Source of the DNA: Deltaproteobacteria bacterium GWB2_55_19
GTDB lineage: Bacteria; Desulfobacterota; GWC2-55-46
Reading direction: 5' to 3'
Assembly (NCBI GenBank): GCA_001797465.1
Contig: MGPQ01000010.1
Span: 62,001 to 126,000 of the forward strand
Length of the DNA: 64,000 nucleotides
Shown here: in pieces, positions 44,584-53,348 of the stretch
Numbering within the stretch: position 1 is the first letter of the stretch
How the letters are laid out: every line of letters begins with the position of its first letter
Translations under genes and position numbers: made by a program
The notes under the pieces: model-generated
What the model was told of the DNA's origin: nothing
Seen by the model: the letters and a program-made list of their open reading frames with translations, nothing else
Databases searched by the model: none

Positions 44584-45525
44584 TTGGGCCATTTGACCTT
44601 TTCCGTGGTCGTCCCGGTCTTCAACGAGGAGCCGAACATAGACGAGTTCCTTAAACGGACCCTCAAGGTGATGGACTCGCTCGGAGGCGCCTTTGAGATA
44701 GTCTTTGTCGACGACGGGTCGACGGACTCGACATTCAAGAAAATACTCAAATGGGCGCAGTCGAGGAAAGAGGTCCGGGGGCTCAGGTTCTCAAGGAACT
44801 TCGGCCACCAGGCCGCGATAACCGCGGGGATCGACGAGGCTTACGGGGACGCCGTCATCGTGATGGACGGCGACCTCCAGCACCCGCCAGAGCTCATTCC
44901 GGGGATGGTCAAGGCGTGGAGGGACGGCTACAACATCGTGAACACGCGCAGGGAGGAGACCGAGGGCATACCGCTCGGAAAAAAACTCTTCTCAAAGGCC
45001 TTTTACAAGCTGATAAACATCGATTCGGAGGTGCCGATATTGGCGGACGCGGCTGACTTCAGGCTCATGGACAGGGCGTCCGTCGAGGCGTTTAAAAAGA
45101 TAAGGGAGCAGGACAGGTTCGTCCGCGGCCTTACGAGCTGGATAGGGTTTGCCCAGACCTCGGTCCCGTACAGGGCAGAGGCGAGGCACTCGGGCAGGAC
45201 GAAGTACACGGTTGCGAAGATGCTCAAGTTCGCGGTGAACGGCGTTACATCTTTCTCAACGCTCCCCCTTAAGTTCGTAGGGTACATGGGGCTCTTCGTA
45301 GCTACTCTGAGCTTCGCGTACGCCTGCTACGCGTTATACGTGAGGCTCGTCCTGGATATAGCTGTCGAGGGGTGGACTTCCATGCTCGTCGGCATGCTCT
45401 TTCTCGGAGGGGTCCAGCTCATCGGCATAGGCGTCCTCGGCGCGTACATAGCGCGGATATTCAGGCAGGTCAAGAACCGCCCGCTCTACATAGTGCAGGA
45501 GAGGGCAGGGGGCAGGGCCGGATGA
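44584..45525 (+). CDS. Membrane-anchored family 2 glycosyltransferase (GtrB/DPM-like)
   Basis: A 313-residue inner-membrane enzyme that probably loads a sugar onto undecaprenyl phosphate. The GT-A domain reads SVVVPVFNEEPNIDEFL, VFVDDGSTDST and VIVMDGDLQHPPELIP (DxD). ADAADFRLMDR is typical of the DPM/ArnC/GtrB group. Two C-terminal membrane helices (about 230-255 and 270-295) fit GtrB. The start is TTG 44584 with GGAGGA upstream. Its last codons overlap the methyltransferase start by 4 nt. Confidence 0.87.
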   Translation: MGHLTFSVVVPVFNEEPNIDEFLKRTLKVMDSLGGAFEIVFVDDGSTDSTFKKILKWAQSRKEVRGLRFSRNFGHQAAITAGIDEAYGDAVIVMDGDLQHPPELIPGMVKAWRDGYNIVNTRREETEGIPLGKKLFSKAFYKLINIDSEVPILADAADFRLMDRASVEAFKKIREQDRFVRGLTSWIGFAQTSVPYRAEARHSGRTKYTVAKMLKFAVNGVTSFSTLPLKFVGYMGLFVATLSFAYACYALYVRLVLDIAVEGWTSMLVGMLFLGGVQLIGIGVLGAYIARIFRQVKNRPLYIVQERAGGRAG

Positions 45526-46220
45526 TGGAGACGAAAAAGTCGGACAAGGGGCTTTTCTACGACGGGTTCGCCTCTGATTTTGACAAAAAGATGAATATGT
45601 ACGACACGGAAAAACGCCTCCGCGTCGTATTCAACGGGTTATTCAACGACGGCGAGCTCAAAGGGAAAAAGCTCCTCGACGCGGGCTCAGGCACCGGGTG
45701 GTTTTCAAGGCGCGCGAAGGAGCTCGGGGCCGAGGTCACCTCGCTCGACGTAGGCGAGAGGCTCCTTGACGAGGTGCGGAAGAAGTGCGATACGACGCGC
45801 GTAGTCGGGGACGTGACAATGCTCAAGTTCCCGGACGCCTCCTTCGACTGCATAGTCTCGACCGAGGTCATCGAGCACACGCCGGACCCGAATAAGGCGA
45901 TAAGGGAGATGTCGCGGGTGCTCAAAAAGAAAGGCGTGCTCGCCTTGACTGTCCCGAACAGGGCGTGGCACTTCGCTGTGGCGATAGGGAACGCGCTCAA
46001 GCTCCGCCCATACGAGGGGTACGAGAACTGGGTCGGCTGGGGAGAGCTCAAAGCGGAGCTTGAGAGGAACGGCCTTAAGGTGACGCGCCAGTTCGGCTTC
46101 CACGCGCTCCCTTTCGTCGTCTCTCCGCTCTATTCCATAATCGACGCGCTGGATAAGCGAGGAGAGGGTTTCCTCGGCAGGTATATGGTCAACATCGCGG
46201 TCAGGGCCGAGAAGGTTTAA
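45522..46220 (+). CDS. SAM-dependent class I methyltransferase
   Basis: A 232-residue enzyme. Motif I is KKLLDAGSGTGWFSRRAKELG, the acidic end of strand 2 is SLDVGERLL, and SFDCIVSTEVIEHTPDPNKAIREMSRVL gives motifs II-III. This is the Methyltransf_11/UbiG-like class, which in polysaccharide loci often methylates a sugar or polyprenyl-linked intermediate. The start overlaps the upstream glycosyltransferase stop (ATGA). The N-terminal FYDGFASDFDKKM is a common lead-in of this group. Confidence 0.87.
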   Translation: MMETKKSDKGLFYDGFASDFDKKMNMYDTEKRLRVVFNGLFNDGELKGKKLLDAGSGTGWFSRRAKELGAEVTSLDVGERLLDEVRKKCDTTRVVGDVTMLKFPDASFDCIVSTEVIEHTPDPNKAIREMSRVLKKKGVLALTVPNRAWHFAVAIGNALKLRPYEGYENWVGWGELKAELERNGLKVTRQFGFHALPFVVSPLYSIIDALDKRGEGFLGRYMVNIAVRAEKV

Positions 46221-46281
46221 CGGGCCGGGGGAGTGCCCCGTCTTCGGTATTTTTGCTTAAAAGAGACGGCGCTTAAGGAAG

Positions 46282-47454
46282 ATGAAAATAGCCTTTGATT
46301 GCAGTCTTGTGCCGGGCGAGGCCGGCGGAATAGGCCAGTATTCGCGGAACCTCGCCCGCGCCTTATCAAAGATAGACTCTGAGAACAGCTACACGCTCTA
46401 TATACTCTTTCCGGCCTTCAGGCGTCTTACGCACCCCGAAGACAGGAAAGTGGATCTCCCGAACGCGGGGAACTTCAGGGTGGTCTTCAAGGGCATCCCG
46501 GTGCCCTTCCAGTTCTTCAGGTACTTGCAGGGGCCGGGTCTGCCGCGGTCCTTCAGGGAGTACGGGCTCGGTGACATTGACGCTGACGTCGTGCACAGCA
46601 ATACATTCTGTGTGCCGAGGTTCAGGGACAGGAAAAAGAAGCTCATTGTAACGGTCTACGACCTTACCGTCCTTACCCACCCCGAGTGCCACAGGAAGGC
46701 GAACATCAGGCACTGCCTCGACGGCATAAAGGACGCTATAAAGTACGCGGACGCGATAGTCGCTATATCGGAATCCACAAAAGCGGACCTTATAAAATAT
46801 CTCGACGCCCCGCCCGGGCTTATTACCGTCACTCATCTCGCGGCAGGGGACGACTTAAGGCCGGTTGAGGACATCGAAGTCCTGAAGTCTGCGAGGCTCA
46901 AATATTCTCTCCCGGAAAGGTACGTCCTCTTCGTCGGGTCCAACGAACCCAGGAAGAACATAAAGACGCTCCTTGAAGCCTACGCCTTGCTCCCGGCAGG
47001 GATTAAAAATGAGTTCCCGCTCGTCATAGCCGGGGGCAGGGGTTGGCTGAATAGCGCGATACCCGGCGTTATAAAGAGGCTCGGCCTGGATGGGGCGGTC
47101 CGCTTTGCCGGGTACATCGGCAGGGATGACATGAGCGCGGTCTATTCCGGCGCCTCCGTATTCGCGTACCCGTCGCTCTACGAGGGCTTCGGGCTCCCGA
47201 TACTCGAGGCGATGTCCTGCGGCGCTCCGGTCATCACGTCGAACGTATCTTCCATGCCGGAGGTGGCCGGAGATGCCGCGCGCCTCGTGACCCCGACGGA
47301 CACAGGAGGGCTCGGGGAGGCGCTTAGCGCGCTCCTCGTCGACGAGGGCTTGAGAAAAGAGATGCGCCTAAAGGGGCTTGAGAGGGCCGCGATGTTTTCG
47401 TGGGGCAAGTGCGCGAGAGAGACGCTCGCCCTTTACAGGAAGGTTGCTGGATAG
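46282..47454 (+). CDS. Family 4 glycosyltransferase
   Basis: A 390-residue GT-B enzyme. The N-terminal acceptor half begins [23 protein letters not shown]. The donor half holds [34 protein letters not shown] and the GT4 signature [21 protein letters not shown] with its conserved Glu pair. It is probably a mannosyl- or rhamnosyltransferase building the polysaccharide repeat on the cytoplasmic side. AAGGAAG precedes the ATG. A paralogue follows. Confidence 0.9.
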   Translation: MKIAFDCSLVPGEAGGIGQYSRNLARALSKIDSENSYTLYILFPAFRRLTHPEDRKVDLPNAGNFRVVFKGIPVPFQFFRYLQGPGLPRSFREYGLGDIDADVVHSNTFCVPRFRDRKKKLIVTVYDLTVLTHPECHRKANIRHCLDGIKDAIKYADAIVAISESTKADLIKYLDAPPGLITVTHLAAGDDLRPVEDIEVLKSARLKYSLPERYVLFVGSNEPRKNIKTLLEAYALLPAGIKNEFPLVIAGGRGWLNSAIPGVIKRLGLDGAVRFAGYIGRDDMSAVYSGASVFAYPSLYEGFGLPILEAMSCGAPVITSNVSSMPEVAGDAARLVTPTDTGGLGEALSALLVDEGLRKEMRLKGLERAAMFSWGKCARETLALYRKVAG

Positions 47455-47469
47455 CAGGAGTTCTGGAGT

Positions 47470-48603
47470 TTGCCTTTGAGGATAGGGATAAACGCGTTAT
47501 ACCTCCTTCCCGGAAAGGTCGGCGGGAGCGAGACGTACATAAGGAACCTCGTAAAGTGGCTTCCTCTGGCAGAGGGCCGGAACAGCTACGCGGTATTCGT
47601 TAATAACGAGTCCAGTGGCGTATTCAAGGAGTCATCGCGCGTAGAGGTAGTCGATTGCGGCATCAACGCCGGGAACCGGCCTAAGCGCATCCTCTGGGAG
47701 CAGACCCGCCTTCCGATAGAGGTAAAGAGGCGGAAACTCGACTGCCTTCTGTCCGCGGGCATGACCGCGCCTTTCGTCTCCAGTGTCCCGTCCTTTGTCG
47801 TCATATACGACCTCCAGCACGTGAACCAGCCCGAGAACTTCGGCAAATTATACCTCTTCTTCCTGAAGGCCATAATATACATGAGCGCCAAGAGGTCCAA
47901 AGGCGTAATCACCTTATCCGAAAAATCGAAGCAGGATATCGTTGGCGTCTACGGGATAAGGGCAGAGGATGTAGGTGTTGCACGTCTCGCCTGCGATACG
48001 GACTCCTTTAGAAAACACACAAAAGCCGAGATAGCGTCAGTCCGCGCTAAGTACAGGCTCCCCGAGCGCTATATACTCTATTCGGCGTCGTCTCTGCCCC
48101 ACAAGAACTATCAGAGGCTCCTTGAGGCGTTCAAGATAGTCAAAGGCAGGGACGCTGGTATTAAGCTCGTCCTCACCGGCGCGAGGGACTACGGGCAGGA
48201 GGCGGTTATCAATAGGATTGACGCACTCGGGCTCAAAGACGACGTGGTTTTTTTGGGCTGGCTCCCGTTCGAGGATATGCCGATGATATATTCGGCGGCT
48301 GAGCTCTATGTATTCCCGTCGCTCCACGAGGGCTTCGGCATCCCGGTCCTTGAGGCCTTCGCCTCAGGCGTCCCGGTCGTCTGCTCGAGGATAGAGCCGG
48401 TCACAGAGGTCGCCGGGGACGCGGCTTTTTACATAGACCCGTTAAGCGTCGAAGACATCGCAGGCGGGATGCTCACGGTCCTCAATGATAAGGCGTTACG
48501 GGAGAGGCTTACATCAAAAGGCCTTACGCGCGCGCGCGAGTTCAGCTGGAAGAAGACGGCGCTGGATACTCTCGCCATAATAGAGAGGTCCCTTGCAAGG
48601 TAG
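47470..48603 (+). CDS. Family 4 glycosyltransferase
   Basis: A 377-residue GT-B enzyme related to the one before it: IGINALYLLPGKVGGSETYIRNLV at the N-terminus, RYILYSASSLPHKNYQRLLEA, VVFLGWLPFEDMPMIYSAA, and the E(x7)E motif in PSLHEGFGIPVLEAFASGVPV. The start is TTG 47470 with AGGAG 9 nt upstream. The two GT4 genes probably act in sequence on the same lipid-linked glycan. Confidence 0.9.
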   Translation: MPLRIGINALYLLPGKVGGSETYIRNLVKWLPLAEGRNSYAVFVNNESSGVFKESSRVEVVDCGINAGNRPKRILWEQTRLPIEVKRRKLDCLLSAGMTAPFVSSVPSFVVIYDLQHVNQPENFGKLYLFFLKAIIYMSAKRSKGVITLSEKSKQDIVGVYGIRAEDVGVARLACDTDSFRKHTKAEIASVRAKYRLPERYILYSASSLPHKNYQRLLEAFKIVKGRDAGIKLVLTGARDYGQEAVINRIDALGLKDDVVFLGWLPFEDMPMIYSAAELYVFPSLHEGFGIPVLEAFASGVPVVCSRIEPVTEVAGDAAFYIDPLSVEDIAGGMLTVLNDKALRERLTSKGLTRAREFSWKKTALDTLAIIERSLAR

Positions 48604-48604
48604 C

Positions 48605-49627
48605 ATGAAGCCGCTCATCTCGATTGTAATAGTCAACTGGGACGGGATGAGGTTCCTCCCCGAGTGCCTCAGATCCATCTTCAGCCAGGAGGGCGCGTCC
48701 TTCGAGGTTGTTTTGGTAGATAACGGCTCAAGGGACGGGTCCGTCGAGTACGTGAAAAAGGGCTTCCCTTCCGTAAAGGTCATCGAAAACTGCAAAAACC
48801 TCGGATTCGCGAAGGGCAACAACATCGGCATTTCCGTAGCCAATGGCAGGTACATACTCACCCTCAATAACGATACGGCGCTTGAAAAAGGCTTCCTTGA
48901 GAGGTTAGAGACGGTTGCCGGGGCCTCTGACGCCGGGACCGGGATGTGGGCGGTAAAGATACTCGCGTTCGACAAAAAGACCATAGACTCTGTCGGAGGG
49001 CTCCTCATTTACAGGGACGGGCTCGCAAAGGGGAGGGGGAGGCTGGAAAAAGACATTGGCCAGTACGACGCCTTGAAAGAGGTCTTTATACCGTCGGCCT
49101 GCGCAGGGCTTTACAGGAGGTCGATGCTGGACGCGATAGGCGCGTTTGACGAGGACTTCTTCGCGTACTGCGAGGATACGGACCTGGGGCTCCGGGCGCG
49201 TCTTGCGGGCTTCAAGACAATGAGCGTCCCGGAGGCCGTCGTCTACCACCACTACTCCGGGACGACGGGCAGGTACACGCCCCGGAAGGCCTTCCTCGTC
49301 GGGAGGAACCAGATATGGCTCGCGCTCAAAAACCTCCCGTGCGCCATGCTCCCGACGCTCCCCTTTTACATGGCGTGGAGATATGCCATTCAGGCCTATG
49401 GGGTCGCAACCGGCAAGGGGGCGGGCGGCAGGTTCGCCGAGGACTTCTCAAAGGCGCGGCTCGCCGCGATACTCCTTAAATCATATCTCTCGGCGGCCTC
49501 CGGTCTGCCGTCCGTTCTTAAAAAAAGGCGCGCGGTGCAGGCGCTTAGAAAGGCCTCGAACTCCGAGGTAGCGTGCTGGTTCAGGAAATACGGGTTGAGC
49601 GCCTCATCCGTCGCGCTCATAGACTGA
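48605..49627 (+). CDS. Family 2 glycosyltransferase (rhamnosyltransferase-like)
   Basis: A 340-residue enzyme with a GT-A domain: ISIVIVNWDGMRFLPECL, EVVLVDNGSRDGSVE, NNDTALEKGF (DxD-like NDT) and FDEDFFAYCEDTDLGLRARLAG, all typical of WbbL/rhamnosyltransferase-type enzymes. A C-terminal hydrophobic stretch, LPTLPFYMAWRYAI, may associate with the membrane. ATG 48605 starts 1 nt after the upstream stop, and AAGG lies within the end of that gene. Confidence 0.88.
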   Translation: MKPLISIVIVNWDGMRFLPECLRSIFSQEGASFEVVLVDNGSRDGSVEYVKKGFPSVKVIENCKNLGFAKGNNIGISVANGRYILTLNNDTALEKGFLERLETVAGASDAGTGMWAVKILAFDKKTIDSVGGLLIYRDGLAKGRGRLEKDIGQYDALKEVFIPSACAGLYRRSMLDAIGAFDEDFFAYCEDTDLGLRARLAGFKTMSVPEAVVYHHYSGTTGRYTPRKAFLVGRNQIWLALKNLPCAMLPTLPFYMAWRYAIQAYGVATGKGAGGRFAEDFSKARLAAILLKSYLSAASGLPSVLKKRRAVQALRKASNSEVACWFRKYGLSASSVALID

Positions 49628-49635
49628 GGCATTTG

Positions 49636-49983
49636 ATGGGATCCGGCATAGACATGGTCGAGATAAAAAGGGTGGAAAGGGCCGCAAAGAGCGAGCGGTT
49701 CCTCAAAAGGATATTTACAGCCGGAGAGATAGCCTACTCTGCGAAAAGGAAGCCGCCTTCGAAGCACCTCGCCGGGAGGTTTGCCGCGAAAGAGGCGTGC
49801 ATAAAGGCGCTCGATCGCCCCGGAAACCTTAAATGGACCGAGATGGAAGTCGTAAACGCCGGGTCGGGCAGGCCCCTCCTAAAGCTCCACGGAGAGGCGG
49901 CCAAGGCCCTCGGCGCGAGAAAGATATTCCTCTCCATCGCCTATACGAAATACCACGCCCTCGCAATCGTGACTATCGATTGA
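49636..49983 (+). CDS. acpS: Holo-[acyl-carrier-protein] synthase
   Basis: It transfers 4'-phosphopantetheine from CoA to ACP. The 115-residue protein shows the Mg-binding Asp in GSGIDMVEIKRVE, and the AGRFAAKEACIKALD helix with the conserved Glu. GRPLLKLHGEA and LSIAYTKYHALAIV complete the family pattern; the usual SHT is YTK-like here. It starts 8 nt after the glycosyltransferase stop. A longer reading from 49573 overlaps that gene and is rejected. Confidence 0.93.
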   Translation: MGSGIDMVEIKRVERAAKSERFLKRIFTAGEIAYSAKRKPPSKHLAGRFAAKEACIKALDRPGNLKWTEMEVVNAGSGRPLLKLHGEAAKALGARKIFLSIAYTKYHALAIVTID

Positions 49984-49985
49984 CA

Positions 49986-50498
49986 TTACCCGGCCCCGTT
50001 TTGGCGTCTAAGCCTCTTCTCCTTCTTTCGCATCCTGTGCCGGACAATAGCCGCCTTCACCATGTAGTATGAAAACGGCGTGCAAACGGCGGAGATGACG
50101 ATGTTACCCGCCATGTAGACGAGCCAGGCTGACTCCGCGCTCGCGAGTACACCGTCGTGTTTCATCCTCGCCAGGATAGTAGAGCTGTCCTCGCCTGTAA
50201 TGAAGGAACCGATGATTATGGATAGCGTCCAGAAGAATGGGGACGTGAGCGGGTTTACTATGAAGCTGCCGAGGACCGCGGCGGCCTTGTTTGCCTTCAG
50301 GACAAAGGCGATGCCTATCGCGAGGAAGCCGCCGACCCCGAATGTCGGGAGTACCCCCATGAGCACTCCGATAGCCGCACCCCTGGCGATGCGCTCCGGC
50401 GGGTCGTCGATCCGGAGTATCTTGTAGCGCCAGAGCTTCAACCATCTCTTTACGCGCTCGAAGGGGTGTCTTTTATTGTTCTGTCTGCCGTTCGGCAT
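49986..50498 (-). CDS. DUF2062 membrane protein
   Basis: A 170-residue inner-membrane protein with about three helices: GAAIGVLMGVLPTFGVGGFLAIGIAFVL is the DUF2062 signature, then FIVNPLTSPFFWTLSIIIGSFI and a helix near 128-150. The basic ends (KRHPFERVKRW; RHRMRKKEKRLRRQ) face the cytoplasm. Function unknown; family members are often next to glycosyltransferases. It converges on acpS with 2 nt between stops. Confidence 0.82.
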   Translation of the reverse strand: MPNGRQNNKRHPFERVKRWLKLWRYKILRIDDPPERIARGAAIGVLMGVLPTFGVGGFLAIGIAFVLKANKAAAVLGSFIVNPLTSPFFWTLSIIIGSFITGEDSSTILARMKHDGVLASAESAWLVYMAGNIVISAVCTPFSYYMVKAAIVRHRMRKKEKRLRRQNGAG

Positions 50499-50520
50499 CG
50501 GACCCCTTTTTGGAACTATT

Positions 50521-50614
50521 TGATATTAAAGAAAATATCACATGCGGACCGAATGGTCAAACGCGGCGGAGCTAACAAAAATCATTGTTTTAAAAAGTAT
50601 AGACCTGTTATCAT
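50521..50614 (+). promoter_or_regulatory. Inverted repeat and promoter-like elements before the His-rich protein
   Basis: A perfect 7-bp inverted repeat TGATATT-N6-AATATCA (50521-50540) lies in the divergent gap. Further on, TTGTTT (50585-50590), an 18-nt spacer and TATCAT (50609-50614) end 9 nt before ATG 50624, which has no Shine-Dalgarno. The dyad could be a regulator site for either gene. Confidence 0.45.
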
Positions 50615-50623
50615 CCGCCAACG

Positions 50624-51049
50624 ATGAAGCTACTCGCCATACTCATAATCGCAACAGCCTTCATTGCGCCTCTTTTGAGGCCGCTTTCAGCGAGGGCGAC
50701 CCCGCACATCTGTTCGATAGGGGAAAAGGAGTGCAGGCACGGGGATAAGTGTCCGCACCGCAAGCACTCAGGCCACACAGACCACAAGGCCGCAGACGTT
50801 GTACCCGGCTCTCATCATGGCAACGGACATGGTGAGGAGTCCAAAGGCCGCGGTTGCGACGCCTTCCTTGAGTGCGGCAAGGACGACCCTTCGAATTATT
50901 CGGATGCGCTCGAGATGCCCTTTCTCGCGCCTTTCATCTCTGTGCAGGCCTTGTTCATGTCAGGTCCGCACGCCTTTCCGGAGGCCGCGCCGTATGCCGC
51001 CTTTTATCCCGCCTCCATTGACAGGCCCCCTTCTCCCTTTCTCTTCTGA
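50624..51049 (+). CDS. Secreted His/Cys-rich small protein, possibly metal-binding
   Basis: I recognise no family. The 141-residue protein has a signal peptide (MKLLAILIIATAFIAPLLRPLSARA, cleavage after ARA likely). The mature part is rich in metal ligands: HICSIGEKECRHGDKCPHRKHSGHTDHK, then HHGNGHGEE and CDAFLECGK. The C-terminal third is Pro/Phe/Ala-rich (LAPFISVQALFMSGPHAFPEAAPYAAF). It precedes a Met-rich beta-barrel and a thioredoxin-like protein on the same strand, so copper or other soft-metal handling in the periplasm is a reasonable inference. Confidence 0.6.
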   Translation: MKLLAILIIATAFIAPLLRPLSARATPHICSIGEKECRHGDKCPHRKHSGHTDHKAADVVPGSHHGNGHGEESKGRGCDAFLECGKDDPSNYSDALEMPFLAPFISVQALFMSGPHAFPEAAPYAAFYPASIDRPPSPFLF

Positions 51050-51103
51050 ATATCAGGACGACGGTAAGCAACCAAATAACGTCTTAGAAGAGGAGATTCC
51101 GAG

Positions 51104-52126
51104 ATGAGGAAGTCTTTTACAATACTGCTATTTCTTTTGTTTGCGCTTTTGAGCGGCAAAAACGCCTACGCGCTCGGCGAATGCGGGCTCTCGTGCTGTC
51201 TTGCCGGGGCCGCTACGTCGGGCGTCACGCTTGCCGAGAGGTTCGGCGTCTCTCTCGTATATGAGAATTCGTACATGAAGACGATAAAGAACGGCGTTGA
51301 CGAGGTCTCGCCAGACGAGGTGATAGCGGAGAACCAGGAGGCGATGAAGGGCTATAAGGTCCCTACCGAGATGACGATGCAGAAGGTCTCGCTCGTCGGT
51401 TTCGTCCCCGTGACCGGGAGGTTCCAGGTATTAGGGTTTCTGCCTTATGTCATAAACGACATGGAGATGAGGTCGAGTTCCGCAATGGGTATGACCATGG
51501 ACATGTCGATGGAGACGGTCTCTGGGCTCGGGGACGCGACGGTCATGGGGCTCTATACCCTTTATACGGACGCGCCGATACGCCCTATGGAGAGGCTGAC
51601 AGCCGGGCTCGGGGTTAAGCTTCCCACCGGAGCGACCTCGGAGAGGTCGTCGTCCGGCTCGCTCATACACGCGATGATGCAGCCGGGCTCAGGCTCCTGG
51701 GACCCGCTTGTAATGATTAACTACATGAGGGCCTACTACCCGCTCGTCCTCCAGGCGAACCTCCTCTATCAGCTGACGACCGAAGGGTATAATGGTTACG
51801 AGTTCGGCGACAGGTTCACCTACGATCTCTCCGCCCGGTATCAGGCCTCGAAGTATGTAAATGTCGGGGTCGAGCTTAACGGGGTGCACTCTGAAAAGGA
51901 CGCGGACCACGAGGGAAAGTACTCGGACCCAGAGACCTCGATGATAGACAACCCGGAGTACACGGGGCTTGATTCGGTATTTGTTTCGCCGCTCGTCCAG
52001 GCGAAGGTCCCTGATACCGGCGGCTCAGCTGAGCTCAAGTACCAGATACCCGTCTACCAGGACGTTAACGGCTACCAGCAGGTAGTAGACTGGAGGGTCC
52101 TTGCGTCGGTCTCCTGGGCTTTTTAG
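51104..52126 (+). CDS. Outer-membrane beta-barrel protein (transporter/porin-like)
   Basis: A 340-residue exported protein: signal peptide MRKSFTILLFLLFALLSGKNAYA, then a Cys-containing start (GECGLSCCLAG). Alternating amphipathic strands end in a C-terminal aromatic (VLASVSWAF), the BAM-recognised signature. It resembles the barrels annotated in meta-pathway/phenol-degradation gene clusters. A Met-rich loop, MEMRSSSAMGMTMDMSMETV, could bind copper. A Shine-Dalgarno GAGGAG lies upstream. The thioredoxin gene overlaps its end by 26 nt. Confidence 0.7.
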   Translation: MRKSFTILLFLLFALLSGKNAYALGECGLSCCLAGAATSGVTLAERFGVSLVYENSYMKTIKNGVDEVSPDEVIAENQEAMKGYKVPTEMTMQKVSLVGFVPVTGRFQVLGFLPYVINDMEMRSSSAMGMTMDMSMETVSGLGDATVMGLYTLYTDAPIRPMERLTAGLGVKLPTGATSERSSSGSLIHAMMQPGSGSWDPLVMINYMRAYYPLVLQANLLYQLTTEGYNGYEFGDRFTYDLSARYQASKYVNVGVELNGVHSEKDADHEGKYSDPETSMIDNPEYTGLDSVFVSPLVQAKVPDTGGSAELKYQIPVYQDVNGYQQVVDWRVLASVSWAF

Positions 52127-52628
52127 CCTGATTTTTGTCGTCCTCTTCTCCCTTGCCGCCCCCTGGGCGGCAAGGGGCGGGGGTCCGGGTTTTACGGTCA
52201 AAGAGGAAAGGGGCGCGAAAGCGCCGGGGTTCACCCTGAAAGACCTCTCCGGCGCTGATAAGGGCCCTGGCGATTACAAGGGCAAGGTGGTCATCCTCCA
52301 CTTCTGGGCGAGCTGGTGCGAGCCGTGCAAGAGGGAGTTCCCGGACCTGGGGAGGCTCCAGACCTCCCTTAAGGACAAAGGCCTCGTGGTGCTCGCCGTC
52401 TCTGAGGACAGCCGAAAGCGCGTAGCGCCCTTCGTTGAACGGCACGGGTCCGCCTTCCCGGTCCTCATCGACCAGTACGGGGCGGTTATGCGCTCCTACG
52501 GGGTAATGCTCATACCCGTTTCGGTCATAATAGACCGGGAGGGAAGGGTCAGGTCCAGGATAACCGGTGAGACGGACTACGCCGGGGAGGAGGCCTTCAG
52601 GTATTTCGAAGGCATCCTCTATGAGTAG
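52101..52628 (+). CDS. TlpA/ResA-like periplasmic thioredoxin
   Basis: A 175-residue thiol-disulfide oxidoreductase. Signal peptide GLFSLIFVVLFSLAAPWAARG is followed by an AhpC/TSA-type domain, GAKAPGFTLKDLSG. The redox site is FWASWCEPCKREFPDL (CxxC), and the cis-Pro segment is VMLIPVSVIIDREG. The start is TTG 52101 inside the barrel gene, with GGAGGG just before it. It probably reduces disulfides in periplasmic partners such as the Cys-rich protein of this cluster. Confidence 0.85.
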   Translation: MRRSPGLFSLIFVVLFSLAAPWAARGGGPGFTVKEERGAKAPGFTLKDLSGADKGPGDYKGKVVILHFWASWCEPCKREFPDLGRLQTSLKDKGLVVLAVSEDSRKRVAPFVERHGSAFPVLIDQYGAVMRSYGVMLIPVSVIIDREGRVRSRITGETDYAGEEAFRYFEGILYE

Positions 52629-52668
52629 ACGACGGGCCTGTTTATACCGCGCTCCACCCTCTGTTCGC

Positions 52669-52700
52669 TTGCCAAATTTCGCTTACCTGATATAATCAGG
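52669..52700 (+). promoter_or_regulatory. Promoter of the cupin gene with dyad over the -10
   Basis: TTGCCA (52669-52674), 16-nt spacer, perfect TATAAT (52691-52696). The palindrome CCTGAT-ATA-ATCAGG (52686-52700) covers the -10, an operator-like placement. The leader is about 110 nt. Confidence 0.6.
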
Positions 52701-52814
52701 ATAATGTAGACCTTATTGGTCACAAATATATTGTGTTGGGCCTCTCGGGTGGGTATAATCCCGTAAGTAACGTTAGGCTCAACCGGTATCTTAAATCCAG
52801 GGAGGAAGCTAAAA

Positions 52815-53153
52815 ATGCAGCAGGCTAATGTTTCGGCGTCAAAAGAGTTCAAGGAAGAGGCGGTAAACAAGGTGACTTATCTGAAGACCGAGCAACTCGT
52901 GCAGGATACCTATTACTTCAAGCCCGGACAGGTCCTTGACTATCACAGGCACCCGGGCGGGGACCAGGTATTTTTCGTCCACGAGGGCGAGGGGACCTAC
53001 TTCCTCGATAACGGCAAGGAAGAGACGGCGGACCTTAAGCCCGGCGTCGTCGTGCTCGCGCCCAAGGGGGTCTGGCACAAGATAGTGGCGAAGGGGAACC
53101 TCGTCGTATCGCAGGCGACCACTCAGCCTGCGGGGATGGAGAAGAGGGCCTAA
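52815..53153 (+). CDS. Single-domain cupin protein
   Basis: A 112-residue protein with a cupin_2 core. Motif 1 is KPGQVLDYHRHPGGDQVFFVHEGEG, with two His and a downstream Glu as metal ligands, and motif 2 is PGVVVLAPKGVWHKIV, with the third His. The Tyr/Phe-rich strand VQDTYYFKPG precedes it. Such small cupins can be sensors, isomerases or dioxygenases, and the sequence does not tell which. GGGAGGAAG precedes ATG 52815, and the gene is monocistronic between its own promoter and a terminator. Confidence 0.82.
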   Translation: MQQANVSASKEFKEEAVNKVTYLKTEQLVQDTYYFKPGQVLDYHRHPGGDQVFFVHEGEGTYFLDNGKEETADLKPGVVVLAPKGVWHKIVAKGNLVVSQATTQPAGMEKRA

Positions 53154-53188
53154 GGGCAGGGATGTGAGATATTTATCGCATTAAACGA

Positions 53189-53222
53189 AAAAGAGGCAGG
53201 GTGAAAGCCCTGCCTCTTTTGT
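53189..53222 (+). terminator. Intrinsic terminator after the cupin gene
   Basis: Stem AAAAGAGGCAGGG / CCCTGCCTCTTTT with a 6-nt loop and a short T-run. Confidence 0.88.
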
Positions 53223-53348
53223 TTGATCGAAAAAACATTTTTTGAGGTTTTTACAAAAGCCTGAAATAATGTCTTCGTATCAAGCGAGTGTCAGAAGACT
53301 CTACTATATTCACGCCACTATGCCATCATCACATCCTTATCCAAACGG

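Noticed and set aside
45372..45521. 50-residue N-terminal extension of the methyltransferase
   Set aside because: It lies in another frame inside the preceding glycosyltransferase; the real start is the coupled ATG at 45522.
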